This document shows positions 51,731 through 60,758 of a stretch of DNA of 64,000 nucleotides, piece after piece. Under the pieces are notes generated by a model that did not search any database, was not told the origin of the DNA, and saw only the letters and a list, made by a program, of their open reading frames with translations. This DNA comes from Opitutaceae bacterium. Lineage in GTDB: Bacteria > Verrucomicrobiota > Verrucomicrobiia > Opitutales > Opitutaceae. Each line of letters starts with the position of its first letter. Positions within the stretch are counted from its first letter, which is position 1. The translations under genes were made by a program, and so were the position numbers. The stretch spans positions 1 through 64,000 of the forward strand of contig JAHFTD010000002.1 of NCBI GenBank assembly GCA_023269565.1, written 5' to 3'.

Positions 51731-54010
51731 CTACTTCCGCCGGGGGGAACGGACTTTCTTGGCGGGTGGTAGTTTGGCGACTGATTCCTTCCTCGGCGGC
51801 GGCTCCGTCCACTTGAAGATCAACGTGGACAGGCCCGGCAGAGTCAGCACCAGCGAATGGTTGTAGCCGTCGGCGCGCGCCTCCTCACTCGCTCGTCCGC
51901 CTTGGTTGCCCTCGCCTCCGCCGCCGTAATAGGTCGAATCGGTGTTGAGCACTTCCCGCCAGAAACCGGCCAGCGGCACGCCGACCCCGTAATCATGCCG
52001 CATCACCGGCGTGAAATTGCAGATGATAAGGTAACACGTCTGCATCGCCTCGTCCAAGCGCAGAAAGCTGAGCACGCTCTGCGCGGCATCGTTGCAATTG
52101 ACCCAGCGGAACGACGCCGGGTTGAAGTCGTTCGCACTGATGGTCGGCTCGCCGGCGTAGAGCCGGTTGAGGTCGCGCACGAGCAGGCGCAGCCCCTCGT
52201 GCTCGGGTTGCCGGCAGAGATGCCAGTCAAGGCTCGCCTCATGGTTCCACTCGCTGCGCTGGCCGAACTCCTGGCCCATGAAGAGCAGCTTCTTGCCGGG
52301 ATACGCCCAGACGTAGCCGTAGAGCGCGCGCAGGCTGGCCGCCTTGCCGGCGATGCTGCCCGCGCCCATCTTGCCGAGCAGTGAGGCCTTCAGGTGCACG
52401 ACCTCATCGTGGGAATAGACCGTGATGAAATTCTCCGAATACTGGTAGAGCATCCCGAACGTCAGCTTGGAATGCTCCCATTGGCGGGCGATGGGATCTT
52501 TCTGAAAATACTTCAGCGTATCGTGCATCAGCCCCATGTTCCATTTGTAGTCGAAGCCCAGTCCGCCCCCGCTTGCGGGGTGGCAGACCCCGGGGAACGA
52601 AGTCGATTCCTCGGCGACCATCACGGCGCCGGGATAATAGTGGTGCACCAGCCCATTGATCTGCCGCAGAAATGCAATGGCCTCGAGGTTCTCGCGCCCG
52701 CCGAATTTGTTGGGCACCCACTCGCCTTCCTTGCGCGAGTAATCGAGGTAGAGCATTGAAGCCACCGCGTCGACCCGCAGGCCGTCGATGTGGTAGCGGT
52801 CGAACCACGCCAGCGCGCTCGCCACGAGGAAACAGCGCACCTCGTGGCGGCCGTAGTTGAAGATTAGCGTGCCCCAGTCCATGTGCGCGCCGAGCCGGGG
52901 GTCGGCGTGCTCGTAGAGATGCGTGCCGTCGAACCCGGCCAGCGCGAAACTGTCCCGCGGGAAATGCGCCGGCACCCAGTCGAGGATGACACCGAGGCCG
53001 CGCTGATGCAGCTGGTCGACAAAATACTGGAAGTCCTCCGGTGAACCGTAGCGGTGCGTCGGGGCAAAGTAGCCCGTGACCTGATAGCCCCACGAGCCGG
53101 TGAAGGGATGCTCGCTCACCGGCATGAGCTCGATGTGCGTGAAGCCCATTTCCACCGCATAGTCCGCCAGGGCCGGGGCAAGCTCGCGGTAGTTGAGCGG
53201 CTGGTTGGCGTCCTCCTCCCGGCGACGCCAAGAGCCGAGATGCACCTCGTAGATGGACATCGGCCGGTCGAGCCGGTCCGCCTGTTCCCGCCGCCGGGCG
53301 AGCCACGCAGCGTCGTTCCATTGGTAACGGCCTGCATCAAAGACAATGGCGGCGTTGGTCGGCGGCGCTTCGAAGTAGCTGCCATAGGGGTCGGTTTTCA
53401 TCCGCATAACGCCCTGCCGGTCCCAGAGGGTGAACTTGTAGACCTCCCCCTCGTGCAACCCGGGCACGAACAGCTCCCACACGCCGGACGCGCCGAGCGG
53501 TCGCATCGGATGGTAGCGCGGGTCCCAGCCGTTGAAATTGCCGACGAGTGATACCCGTGTGGCGTTCGGCGCCCAGACGGCGAAGGAGACACCGGGCACC
53601 TGGCCGAGCTGGCGCGGCTGCGCCCCGAGCTTTTCGTAGATGCGGTGCTCGTTGCCTTGGTTAAAAAGGTAGAGGTCCTGTTCGCTCAGCGTCGGCAGAA
53701 ACGAGTAGGCGTTGTGCACTTGATGGATGTCGCCCCAGGCAGTCTCGTAGCGCAGCTGATAGGCGAAGACCTCCCGCTCCGGGATGAAGACCTCGAAGAA
53801 TCCCTCCGGGGCGAGCAATTCCATCGGCCGCGCCGGTGTGCCGCCCGCGCCGAGGTCGACTACGGCGCAACTTTTCGCCGCGCGCACGAACGCCCGCACC
53901 ACGACTCCCCGCCGACCCGCCTGCTCAACCGGGTGCATGCCGAGCCACCCGTGGGGATTGGCCTGCCGGTTGCCGAGGAAGGCGGTCAGCTCATGTTCGG
54001 GGATCAGCAC
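51731..54010 (-). CDS. glgB: 1,4-alpha-glucan branching enzyme
   Basis: GVSFAVWAPNATRVSLVGNFNGWD; DGLRVDAVASMLYLDYSR; VMVAEESTSFPGV; LLFMGQEFGQRSEWNHEASLDWHL. Confidence 0.95.
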   Translation of the reverse strand: MLIPEHELTAFLGNRQANPHGWLGMHPVEQAGRRGVVVRAFVRAAKSCAVVDLGAGGTPARPMELLAPEGFFEVFIPEREVFAYQLRYETAWGDIHQVHNAYSFLPTLSEQDLYLFNQGNEHRIYEKLGAQPRQLGQVPGVSFAVWAPNATRVSLVGNFNGWDPRYHPMRPLGASGVWELFVPGLHEGEVYKFTLWDRQGVMRMKTDPYGSYFEAPPTNAAIVFDAGRYQWNDAAWLARRREQADRLDRPMSIYEVHLGSWRRREEDANQPLNYRELAPALADYAVEMGFTHIELMPVSEHPFTGSWGYQVTGYFAPTHRYGSPEDFQYFVDQLHQRGLGVILDWVPAHFPRDSFALAGFDGTHLYEHADPRLGAHMDWGTLIFNYGRHEVRCFLVASALAWFDRYHIDGLRVDAVASMLYLDYSRKEGEWVPNKFGGRENLEAIAFLRQINGLVHHYYPGAVMVAEESTSFPGVCHPASGGGLGFDYKWNMGLMHDTLKYFQKDPIARQWEHSKLTFGMLYQYSENFITVYSHDEVVHLKASLLGKMGAGSIAGKAASLRALYGYVWAYPGKKLLFMGQEFGQRSEWNHEASLDWHLCRQPEHEGLRLLVRDLNRLYAGEPTISANDFNPASFRWVNCNDAAQSVLSFLRLDEAMQTCYLIICNFTPVMRHDYGVGVPLAGFWREVLNTDSTYYGGGGEGNQGGRASEEARADGYNHSLVLTLPGLSTLIFKWTEPPPRKESVAKLPPAKKVRSPRRK

Positions 54011-54024
54011 GTTGCTCCCCTACT

Positions 54025-54053
54025 TTGGCCGGGCGCCGCCGCGGGTCTAGTAT
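54025..54053 (+). promoter_or_regulatory. promoter-like TTGGCC-N17-TAGTAT upstream of lptD-like gene
   Basis: Hexamers read in glgB/lptD divergent gap. Confidence 0.35.
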
Positions 54054-54130
54054 AAACCGGAACCATCGGGCCGCCCGGAGGTATTATTCTCGTTGCGCCT
54101 CGCCTTCGCCCCGACTTCATTTTCAACCAC

Positions 54131-56215
54131 ATGCCCGCTGCCCGCGCCCGCCGCATTCTTGTTGCGCTCTCCCTCGGCCTGCTGGCCGGGTCGGTGGTTG
54201 CGCAGGAGAAACCCGAGGCCTCCGGACAGAAATTCTACTATGACGACCCGACCAAGGAATCCGTCTTCGTCGGTGGCGCGCGGCTGGTCTACGGCGACCT
54301 GCTCCTGACCGCCGACGAAATCCGCTATAACTCGACGACCAGCCTTACCACCGCCAGCGGCCACTTCGTGCTGACTTCGGGCGGACGCCGCTTGGTCGCC
54401 GACGACGGCACCTACAACCTCGCCACCAAGACCCTCCACGTTCGCAATCTCCGTCTCGGCCAGTTTCCCCTCTACCTCACCGGCGAAGCGGCCGACGGTT
54501 CACTCGACGAGCTTGTGTTCACCAACGCCACGGTCTTCTTCCGCGAGCACGCCTCCTACACGCCATCCCTCCACGCCGGCAAACTCACTTATCAGCGAGG
54601 CCGGATCGTCTCCGGCGAGGACGTGCGGATTGGATTGCTGGGCGGTCATTTCATCCATTTGCCCAAGCTGGAACAGCGGCTTGACGTGCCGTTTCTCAAC
54701 CATGTGGTCGCTCGACTCGGCTACCGCGGCAGCCTCGGCGCCTTCGGTGAGGCGGGACTGCAGGTGCCCGTCAGCCGCGACTTCAAGCTCGGCGCCGACG
54801 CCGGGCTCTACTCCAACCGCGGCTTCATGATCGGCCCGTCCGGCACCTACGAGCGCAGCGACAATGACAACGCGGTCAGTGGTTATTTTCGTTCCGGTTA
54901 CATCAATGATTATGGCGACCGCAAGACCGACATTCTCGGCCGCCCCGTGCCGAAGACCCGCGACTATTTCTCCTGGCTGCACCGGCAGCGCATCGGCGCG
55001 CACTTCACGCTTAACGGCGAATTCAACTACTGGAGCGACTCCGAGATCCTGCGCGACTTCCGCCCGCACGAGTTTTTCCCTGTGCAGCAGCCCGACTCGT
55101 TCCTCGAGGCCGCCTACAACGGCGACAACTACGTCCTCAGCGCCTTCGCCCGGTTGCACCCGAACCACTATCAGCTTGTCACCGAGCGGCTGCCGGAAGT
55201 GCGCTTCGATTTGCTGCCCACGCCCGTGCCGGGCGGGGCCTACCAGCGCCTCAACGCTAGCCTGGCCGTGCTTGAGGATAACGGCATCGGCGGGCCATTC
55301 AAGCAGCACAGCACGCGGCTCGACGCTTACTACGGCCTCTCCCGGCCCATCGCACCTGTGGAGTGGTTTACTTTCACGCCAGTCGCCGGCGGCCGTGTCA
55401 CTTATTACGCCGACGCCACTGGGGGCCGCGACCACTATACGCGCACTATCGGCGAAGTCGGCTTCGATGCCGTGCTTCGAACCAGCGGCACGTCTGACTA
55501 CAAGAGCGAACTCTGGGACATCGACGGACTCCGTCATCTCTTCACTCCGAAACTATCATACCGCTTCGCACCCGAGGCAGGCAGCGGTCGTCGCTACATC
55601 CCGCCGCTTGAGTCGCGCGTCTTCTCCTCCTACCTGCCGCCGCTGTCGATTGCCGACAGTCGCAATCTCGACGATTTGCACCGCCTCGACACACTGCGGA
55701 TCGAGTTGGACAACACCCTGCAGACCCGCGATCCGCTTTACGGTTCGCGCGACCTAGGCAGCCTCAATTTCTCTGCCGACTACCGCTTCCCCCGTCTGCC
55801 CGGCGAGCGCCACCTCTCCGATATTCACACCGAGCTCGCGCTCAGGCCCGCGCCGTGGCTGCGCCTCGAGGTCTATCACCGTTTCACCCCGCGAGACTCC
55901 GCGCAGCAGGAACTCAATGCCGGCTTCGAGCTCATCGACCTGGACTGGTGGTCGCTGCGCCTGTCCACTCATTTCCTCCGGCACGATTACGAGGAATACC
56001 TGCTCGATTACCGGCAGCGGCTCAACGAGGTTTACGACGTGTATGGCCGCTGGCGCTACGATGCCCGCCTCAGCCGTTTCAACGAGCAGACCTACGGGCT
56101 CCGGCAGCGCCTCGGCCAGACCTGGGCCATCCGCTACGAACTTGCCTTCACCGAGGGCGCGCGCCGGGAAAGCTCGTTCGGCTTCAACGTCGAGGTCGAG
56201 TTGCTGCGCTTCTGA
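54131..56215 (+). CDS. LPS-assembly protein LptD-like (OstA domain plus beta-barrel)
   Basis: Signal peptide, OstA-like LTADEIRYNSTTSLTTASGHFVLTSGGRRLVADDGTYN, C-terminal Phe. Confidence 0.8.
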   Translation: MPAARARRILVALSLGLLAGSVVAQEKPEASGQKFYYDDPTKESVFVGGARLVYGDLLLTADEIRYNSTTSLTTASGHFVLTSGGRRLVADDGTYNLATKTLHVRNLRLGQFPLYLTGEAADGSLDELVFTNATVFFREHASYTPSLHAGKLTYQRGRIVSGEDVRIGLLGGHFIHLPKLEQRLDVPFLNHVVARLGYRGSLGAFGEAGLQVPVSRDFKLGADAGLYSNRGFMIGPSGTYERSDNDNAVSGYFRSGYINDYGDRKTDILGRPVPKTRDYFSWLHRQRIGAHFTLNGEFNYWSDSEILRDFRPHEFFPVQQPDSFLEAAYNGDNYVLSAFARLHPNHYQLVTERLPEVRFDLLPTPVPGGAYQRLNASLAVLEDNGIGGPFKQHSTRLDAYYGLSRPIAPVEWFTFTPVAGGRVTYYADATGGRDHYTRTIGEVGFDAVLRTSGTSDYKSELWDIDGLRHLFTPKLSYRFAPEAGSGRRYIPPLESRVFSSYLPPLSIADSRNLDDLHRLDTLRIELDNTLQTRDPLYGSRDLGSLNFSADYRFPRLPGERHLSDIHTELALRPAPWLRLEVYHRFTPRDSAQQELNAGFELIDLDWWSLRLSTHFLRHDYEEYLLDYRQRLNEVYDVYGRWRYDARLSRFNEQTYGLRQRLGQTWAIRYELAFTEGARRESSFGFNVEVELLRF

Positions 56216-56229
56216 CCGCGCCCCGCGCC

Positions 56230-57456
56230 ATGGGCATCGCCGCCAACCAGCAGCGGAGATTTCTCGACTACCTCGCGCTACTGCGCCCGCACCTCACCCG
56301 CGACTCCGCCCTGCCCCGCCGCATCAAGGAACTCCTCGGCCGCGACCGAGCCATCGGCGCGCGCGACCGCCGACTTTACCGGGAGCTCATTTACACCACG
56401 CTCCGCTACCTGCCTTGGATCGAACCCTGGCTCGACCCCGCACTCGACACCGCCGCGCGCATCGCCGCTTGGCTGGCACCGGAAATGCGCGACACGGCAA
56501 ACTACCGGCGCGAGCTGACCGTTGGCTGGCCCGCGGTGCCCGAGTCGCTCGCTGCCAAGGCATTCGATCTCACCAGTCTGACCGGCCGCACCTGCGATCC
56601 GCAGGATCTGCTTCCCGGCTGGTTCCGCGAGGAATGTCCCTTGGCCTTCGAGGAACCGCACCTTTCGTCGCTGCTCAGCCGCGCGCCAATCTGGGTGCGC
56701 CTGCAATGTCAGGACCGCGAGCGCGTCCTCCGTGAATTTCTCGATTGCGGCTGGGTGCTGGGCATTCCGTCCGCCCCTGCCGACGCCGTCTGCCTGCCGC
56801 CCGACGCCGATGTCGCCAAGACCGACGTCTACCGACGCGGATTCGTAGAAATCCAGGACCTCGGTTCGCAGTTCGTTCTGGCCCACGCGTCCGTGGTTCC
56901 CGGCCAGCACTGGCTCGACGCTTGCGCCGGCGCCGGTGGCAAGACACTCCAGTTGGCACGTTTGGTCAGTCCCGGCGGCCAGGTCGATGCCGCCGACATC
57001 CGCCTCGAGGCACTGGCCGAACTGACTGAACGCGCCCGGCGCGGCCGCGCCGAGAACATCCGCATCATGAGCGAGCCGCTGGCCGGCGCGGAATACGACG
57101 GCGTGCTCGTCGACGCCCCCTGCTCCGGCACGGGCACTTGGCGCCGCCAGCCGCACTTGAAATGGCTGACCCGTTCCGAGCACCTCAACCGGTTCGCCGC
57201 CGTGCAGCTCCAGCTTCTCCGCGCCAACGCCCCGCGCGTGCGCCCCGGCGGTGTGCTTGTCTACGCCACCTGCTCGCTCGCCCGGCGCGAAAATCTCTTC
57301 GTGGCCGCCGAATTCGCCTTCTCTCATCCCGACTTCACCCCGGAGCCGCCCAGCAGGGATTACGGCGGCGCGTGGGACAACTATGGCACCACCCTCCTGC
57401 CGGGGACGCACAACACCGACGGCTTCTACGTGGCGGTCTTCCGCCGCCGTCACTGA
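56230..57456 (+). CDS. RsmB/NOP-family rRNA cytosine-5 methyltransferase
   Basis: DACAGAGGKTLQLARLVSPGGQVDAADIR; VDAPCSGTGTWRRQPHLKW; LVYATCSLARRENL. Confidence 0.92.
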   Translation: MGIAANQQRRFLDYLALLRPHLTRDSALPRRIKELLGRDRAIGARDRRLYRELIYTTLRYLPWIEPWLDPALDTAARIAAWLAPEMRDTANYRRELTVGWPAVPESLAAKAFDLTSLTGRTCDPQDLLPGWFREECPLAFEEPHLSSLLSRAPIWVRLQCQDRERVLREFLDCGWVLGIPSAPADAVCLPPDADVAKTDVYRRGFVEIQDLGSQFVLAHASVVPGQHWLDACAGAGGKTLQLARLVSPGGQVDAADIRLEALAELTERARRGRAENIRIMSEPLAGAEYDGVLVDAPCSGTGTWRRQPHLKWLTRSEHLNRFAAVQLQLLRANAPRVRPGGVLVYATCSLARRENLFVAAEFAFSHPDFTPEPPSRDYGGAWDNYGTTLLPGTHNTDGFYVAVFRRRH

Positions 57457-57476
57457 TTTTTCCGATTGCTAGCCGC

Positions 57477-58277
57477 ATGGCCGCTCCCTCGACTCAGTCC
57501 GTGCCCGCTGCAGCCGAATACCACATCAAGCTTCCCGTCTTCGAGGGGCCGCTCGACCTGCTGCTGTTCCTCATCCGCAAAAACGAGCTCGATATCTACG
57601 ACATCCCGATCGACACCGTCACCCGGCAATACCTGGAGGTCCTCTACGCCCTGAAAGACCTCCAGCTCGACGTGGCCGGCGAGTTTTTCGTCATGGCCGC
57701 GACGCTGATGGAGATCAAAAGTCGCCTGCTCCTCCCCAAGCACGAGCAGGCCGTCGACCCCAACGCCGGGGAGGACGACCTCGATCCGCGTTGGGAACTC
57801 GTCCACCAGTTGCTGCAATACAAGAAATTCAAGGAAGCCGCCGGCAACCTCGGCCAGATGGCGGGCAACGCCCAGGACATGCTGCCGCGCTCCACTTCCA
57901 TCTTCACGCCCGCCGCCGACCGTCCGCTGCGACCCGTCGACCGCCTCGATCTGTGGAGCTCCTTCAACATAGTCCTGCGCCGCCTCGCGGAGAAACTCGT
58001 CGTCGGTGAAATTCACGCCGAGCAGGTGACCGTCGCCGACCAGATGGAATACATTCTCGCGCACCTAGCCGCTCGGCGTCGCTTCACCTTCTCCAGCCTG
58101 TTTGACCACAAAATCTCACTCCGCCGGCTCGTGGCCACTTTTCTCGCCCTGCTCGAACTCGCCCGCCTCCGCCAGCTCACCCTCCAGCAGAACGAGGCCT
58201 TCGACGACATCGAATGCACCGCGGTGGAGGAAAACGCTCTTGAAACGCCGCCCACCGCGGACACCTTGGCGACGTAA
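57477..58277 (+). CDS. scpA: segregation and condensation protein A
   Basis: YHIKLPVFEGPLDLLLFLIRKNELDIYDIPIDTVTRQYLEVL; AATLMEIKSRLLLP. Confidence 0.92.
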   Translation: MAAPSTQSVPAAAEYHIKLPVFEGPLDLLLFLIRKNELDIYDIPIDTVTRQYLEVLYALKDLQLDVAGEFFVMAATLMEIKSRLLLPKHEQAVDPNAGEDDLDPRWELVHQLLQYKKFKEAAGNLGQMAGNAQDMLPRSTSIFTPAADRPLRPVDRLDLWSSFNIVLRRLAEKLVVGEIHAEQVTVADQMEYILAHLAARRRFTFSSLFDHKISLRRLVATFLALLELARLRQLTLQQNEAFDDIECTAVEENALETPPTADTLAT

Positions 58278-58278
58278 G

Positions 58279-58530
58279 ATGAAAAAAACTCCACGCCGCC
58301 GCGCCGCCAAGGCCCACCTGCTCGGGCTCGGACTTGACCACACCGACGGCCACAAACGCCTGACTTCCGCCGAGCAGTTCACCATCATTGGCGGCTCGGA
58401 GGAGACCCACGGCCGCATGACGGAGACCGTCGTCAAAACCTTCGAGGTGCTGAAACAGCGCCGTAAGCCGCTCGATGCGGTCGAGCCCGCCGAGCTCGCC
58501 GAAATCATCCACGAGTCCACGCCCGAATAA
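58279..58530 (+). CDS. small hypothetical protein
   Basis: Intact 83-aa ORF starting 1 nt after scpA stop, in operon orientation. Confidence 0.55.
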   Translation: MKKTPRRRAAKAHLLGLGLDHTDGHKRLTSAEQFTIIGGSEETHGRMTETVVKTFEVLKQRRKPLDAVEPAELAEIIHESTPE

Positions 58531-58538
58531 GCTGCCGT

Positions 58539-58566
58539 TTGATTTTCCCGCCAACCTGACTAGTCT
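58539..58566 (+). promoter_or_regulatory. promoter-like TTGATT-N16-TAGTCT, 7 nt before trxA ATG
   Basis: Direct reading; same geometry as 294-321 and 47262-47289. Confidence 0.4.
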
Positions 58567-58573
58567 CCCCGCC

Positions 58574-58897
58574 ATGTCCGCCAAAATCGCCCAACTCGAT
58601 GCCAGTAATTTCCAGTCCACCATCGCCGGTGCCCAGCCCGTGCTTGTGGACTTCTGGGCCCCGTGGTGCGGCCCGTGCAAGGCCATCGCCCCCATCCTGG
58701 AGGAGTTGGCCACCGAGTTCGACGGCAAGCTCAGCATCGCCAAGGTCAACGTCGACGAGAACAGCGACCTCACCGTGCAATACAACGTCCGTGCCATCCC
58801 CACGATGCTGCTTTTCAAAGGCGGCCAGGTGATCGACCAGTTCGTCGGCATGATGGACAAGGCCACACTCAAGACCAAGCTCGCTGGCAAAATCTAA
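58574..58897 (+). CDS. trxA: thioredoxin
   Basis: VLVDFWAPWCGPCKAIAPILEEL; RAIPTMLLFKGG. Confidence 0.97.
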   Translation: MSAKIAQLDASNFQSTIAGAQPVLVDFWAPWCGPCKAIAPILEELATEFDGKLSIAKVNVDENSDLTVQYNVRAIPTMLLFKGGQVIDQFVGMMDKATLKTKLAGKI

Positions 58898-58955
58898 GAA
58901 GCGCGCCGGCTAAATCGCCCCAGTGGCATCATCCTGGGCGCAAGGGCGGACGGAT

Positions 58956-59639
58956 TCAGCCCTCCACGCCGGGCACGCTGACTGACCGGCCATTGTCCTT
59001 CGGTCCCAGTGAGAGAATGAAGGGCGCGGCGGTTTCGGCCCACTTATCCGGCTTGGGGTGGCTGGAAGCGCCGTCGCTCCAACTCTGCCGGAGCATGTCG
59101 GTGTCGATGACGCCGGGGTTTAGCGGCACGACGGCCATGCCGGCGGGCAGTCCCTGGGCGAGCGCCTTGGACAGTCCCTCGATGGCGTATTTCGAGGCGC
59201 AATAGGGAGCGAAGTCGGCGGCCGCGCTCCGGCCCCAGCCGGAGCTAAGATTGACGATCACGCCGCTGCCCCGCGCCACCATCGCGGGGACAAAATGCCG
59301 GATGACGTTCGCCACTCCCTTCACATTCACATCAATCAGCTGGTCGAACTCGCGCGCGGGAATTTTCCAGAGCGGTGCGGGATTGTTCATCAGGGCAGCG
59401 TTGTTGATCAACAGATCCGGCGCGCCGTGCGCCGCGAGCACTTTCTCCGCCCAGAGGGCGACCCGGTTGTCCTGCGCCACATCGACCGCGGCGAAATCGT
59501 GCGGGAGCGGATGGGTGAATCGCAGCTCCACCACTGCGGCGCTCCGTCCACAGCCAATGACGGTGTGTCCGTGGGCGATATACCACTCGGCCAGAGCGCG
59601 GCCCAGGCCGCGGGTGACGCCGGTGATGACGATCTTCAT
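58956..59639 (-). CDS. SDR family oxidoreductase
   Basis: MKIVITGVTRGLGRALAEWYIAHGHTVIGCGRS; LLINNAALMN; YCASKYAIEGLSKAL. Confidence 0.9.
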   Translation of the reverse strand: MKIVITGVTRGLGRALAEWYIAHGHTVIGCGRSAAVVELRFTHPLPHDFAAVDVAQDNRVALWAEKVLAAHGAPDLLINNAALMNNPAPLWKIPAREFDQLIDVNVKGVANVIRHFVPAMVARGSGVIVNLSSGWGRSAAADFAPYCASKYAIEGLSKALAQGLPAGMAVVPLNPGVIDTDMLRQSWSDGASSHPKPDKWAETAAPFILSLGPKDNGRSVSVPGVEG

Positions 59640-59713
59640 CCTGGCAGTAGTGCGGAGCGAAAATCGCGGAGCGAGCAGAAAGCAGTCTGGCTCACGCACC
59701 GCTCCCTTCGCGG

Positions 59714-60124
59714 TTACCGCGATTGCAGACGAATTTTATTCATCCCGCGCTTGCGACAGGCATCCATCGCGGCGGTGAGGAAGCGCAGCGGGGTGTTCTC
59801 ATCCGAGCGGATGAGCACGGTGACATCCTTCGAGACGTTGCCGACCTGGGCCATGAGGTTGTCAATGTCCTCCAGCTTGGCCGGGATGGACTTCGCTCCG
59901 GCGACGATGGTGTATTCGCCGGCCTTGGTGATGTTGACGGTCAGCGAGTCCTTCAGCTCGCTCTTGCCGGCGGTCTCCACCTTGGGGAGCGTGAGGTTCA
60001 TCGTGGCGATCGTCTTGAACGACATGGTGACGAAGGCGAAAAAGATCAGCATAACGAGCACGTCGATCAAGGGCACGAGGTTCATCTCAGGCCGCCGGCG
60101 CCGTTTGCGGTAGAGTGCGCTCAT
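59714..60124 (-). CDS. exbD: biopolymer transport protein ExbD/TolR
   Basis: EMNLVPLIDVLVMLIFFAFVTMSF; VLIRSDENTPL. Confidence 0.9.
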   Translation of the reverse strand: MSALYRKRRRRPEMNLVPLIDVLVMLIFFAFVTMSFKTIATMNLTLPKVETAGKSELKDSLTVNITKAGEYTIVAGAKSIPAKLEDIDNLMAQVGNVSKDVTVLIRSDENTPLRFLTAAMDACRKRGMNKIRLQSR

Positions 60125-60684
60125 GGCCGGGTATGCCGGCCGAGCACGCGTTCGAGCAGGAGGTCGATCTTGACCGCGTAATTCTCGACCTTGCGCTGGA
60201 GGAATCCGCTGCCAACCAGTGACGGGATGGCGATGGAGAGGCCGATGACCGTGGCCGAGAGCGCCAGTGCCACGCCCTTGGTGAACGCCACCGGATCGGG
60301 CAGGCCCGTGTCGGGGGCGATTTGCGAAAAGACCTGCAGCAAACCCGTGACGGTGCCGGTGAGTCCGATGAGCGGCGCGGTCGCGTAGATGACGTCGAGA
60401 TAGGGGATGCCGCGCTCGAGGCGGTTGATCTCGAGCCGGGCGAAGGCCTTCACCGCCTCGGGATCCGCCTTGTGCTCGTTGGCGAAGCCAAGGATGCGCG
60501 CCAGCACCGAGTGCGTGCCGCCGGAATACGCCCGCCCGTGCACCACGGCGTCCACCAGATCGTCGGGCAGCACCGCACCCTTGCGCAGGGCGTAGAGGCG
60601 TTCGCAGATGATAAAGACCGCGGCGATGGAGCAAAGCGCGAGCGGATAGATGAGCAGGCCGGCGCCTTTAAAGATATCAAGCAT
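60121..60684 (-). CDS. exbB: MotA/TolQ/ExbB proton channel family protein
   Basis: YATAPLIGLTGTVTGLLQVFSQIA; GVALALSATVIGLSIAIPSLVG; 4-nt overlap with exbD. Confidence 0.9.
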   Translation of the reverse strand: MLDIFKGAGLLIYPLALCSIAAVFIICERLYALRKGAVLPDDLVDAVVHGRAYSGGTHSVLARILGFANEHKADPEAVKAFARLEINRLERGIPYLDVIYATAPLIGLTGTVTGLLQVFSQIAPDTGLPDPVAFTKGVALALSATVIGLSIAIPSLVGSGFLQRKVENYAVKIDLLLERVLGRHTRP

Positions 60685-60758
60685 GGACGTGGGGGTTGAG
60701 TGAAATCGGCTTATAGACGCGCACAAGCCGGAAAAGGTTCATGGGCGGGGCATTTTTT

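Noticed and set aside
55855-56229. N-terminal extension of the RsmB-like ORF into the lptD-like gene
   Set aside because: Arg/Pro-rich out-of-frame translation; start at 56230 (MGIAANQQRRF) fits the family
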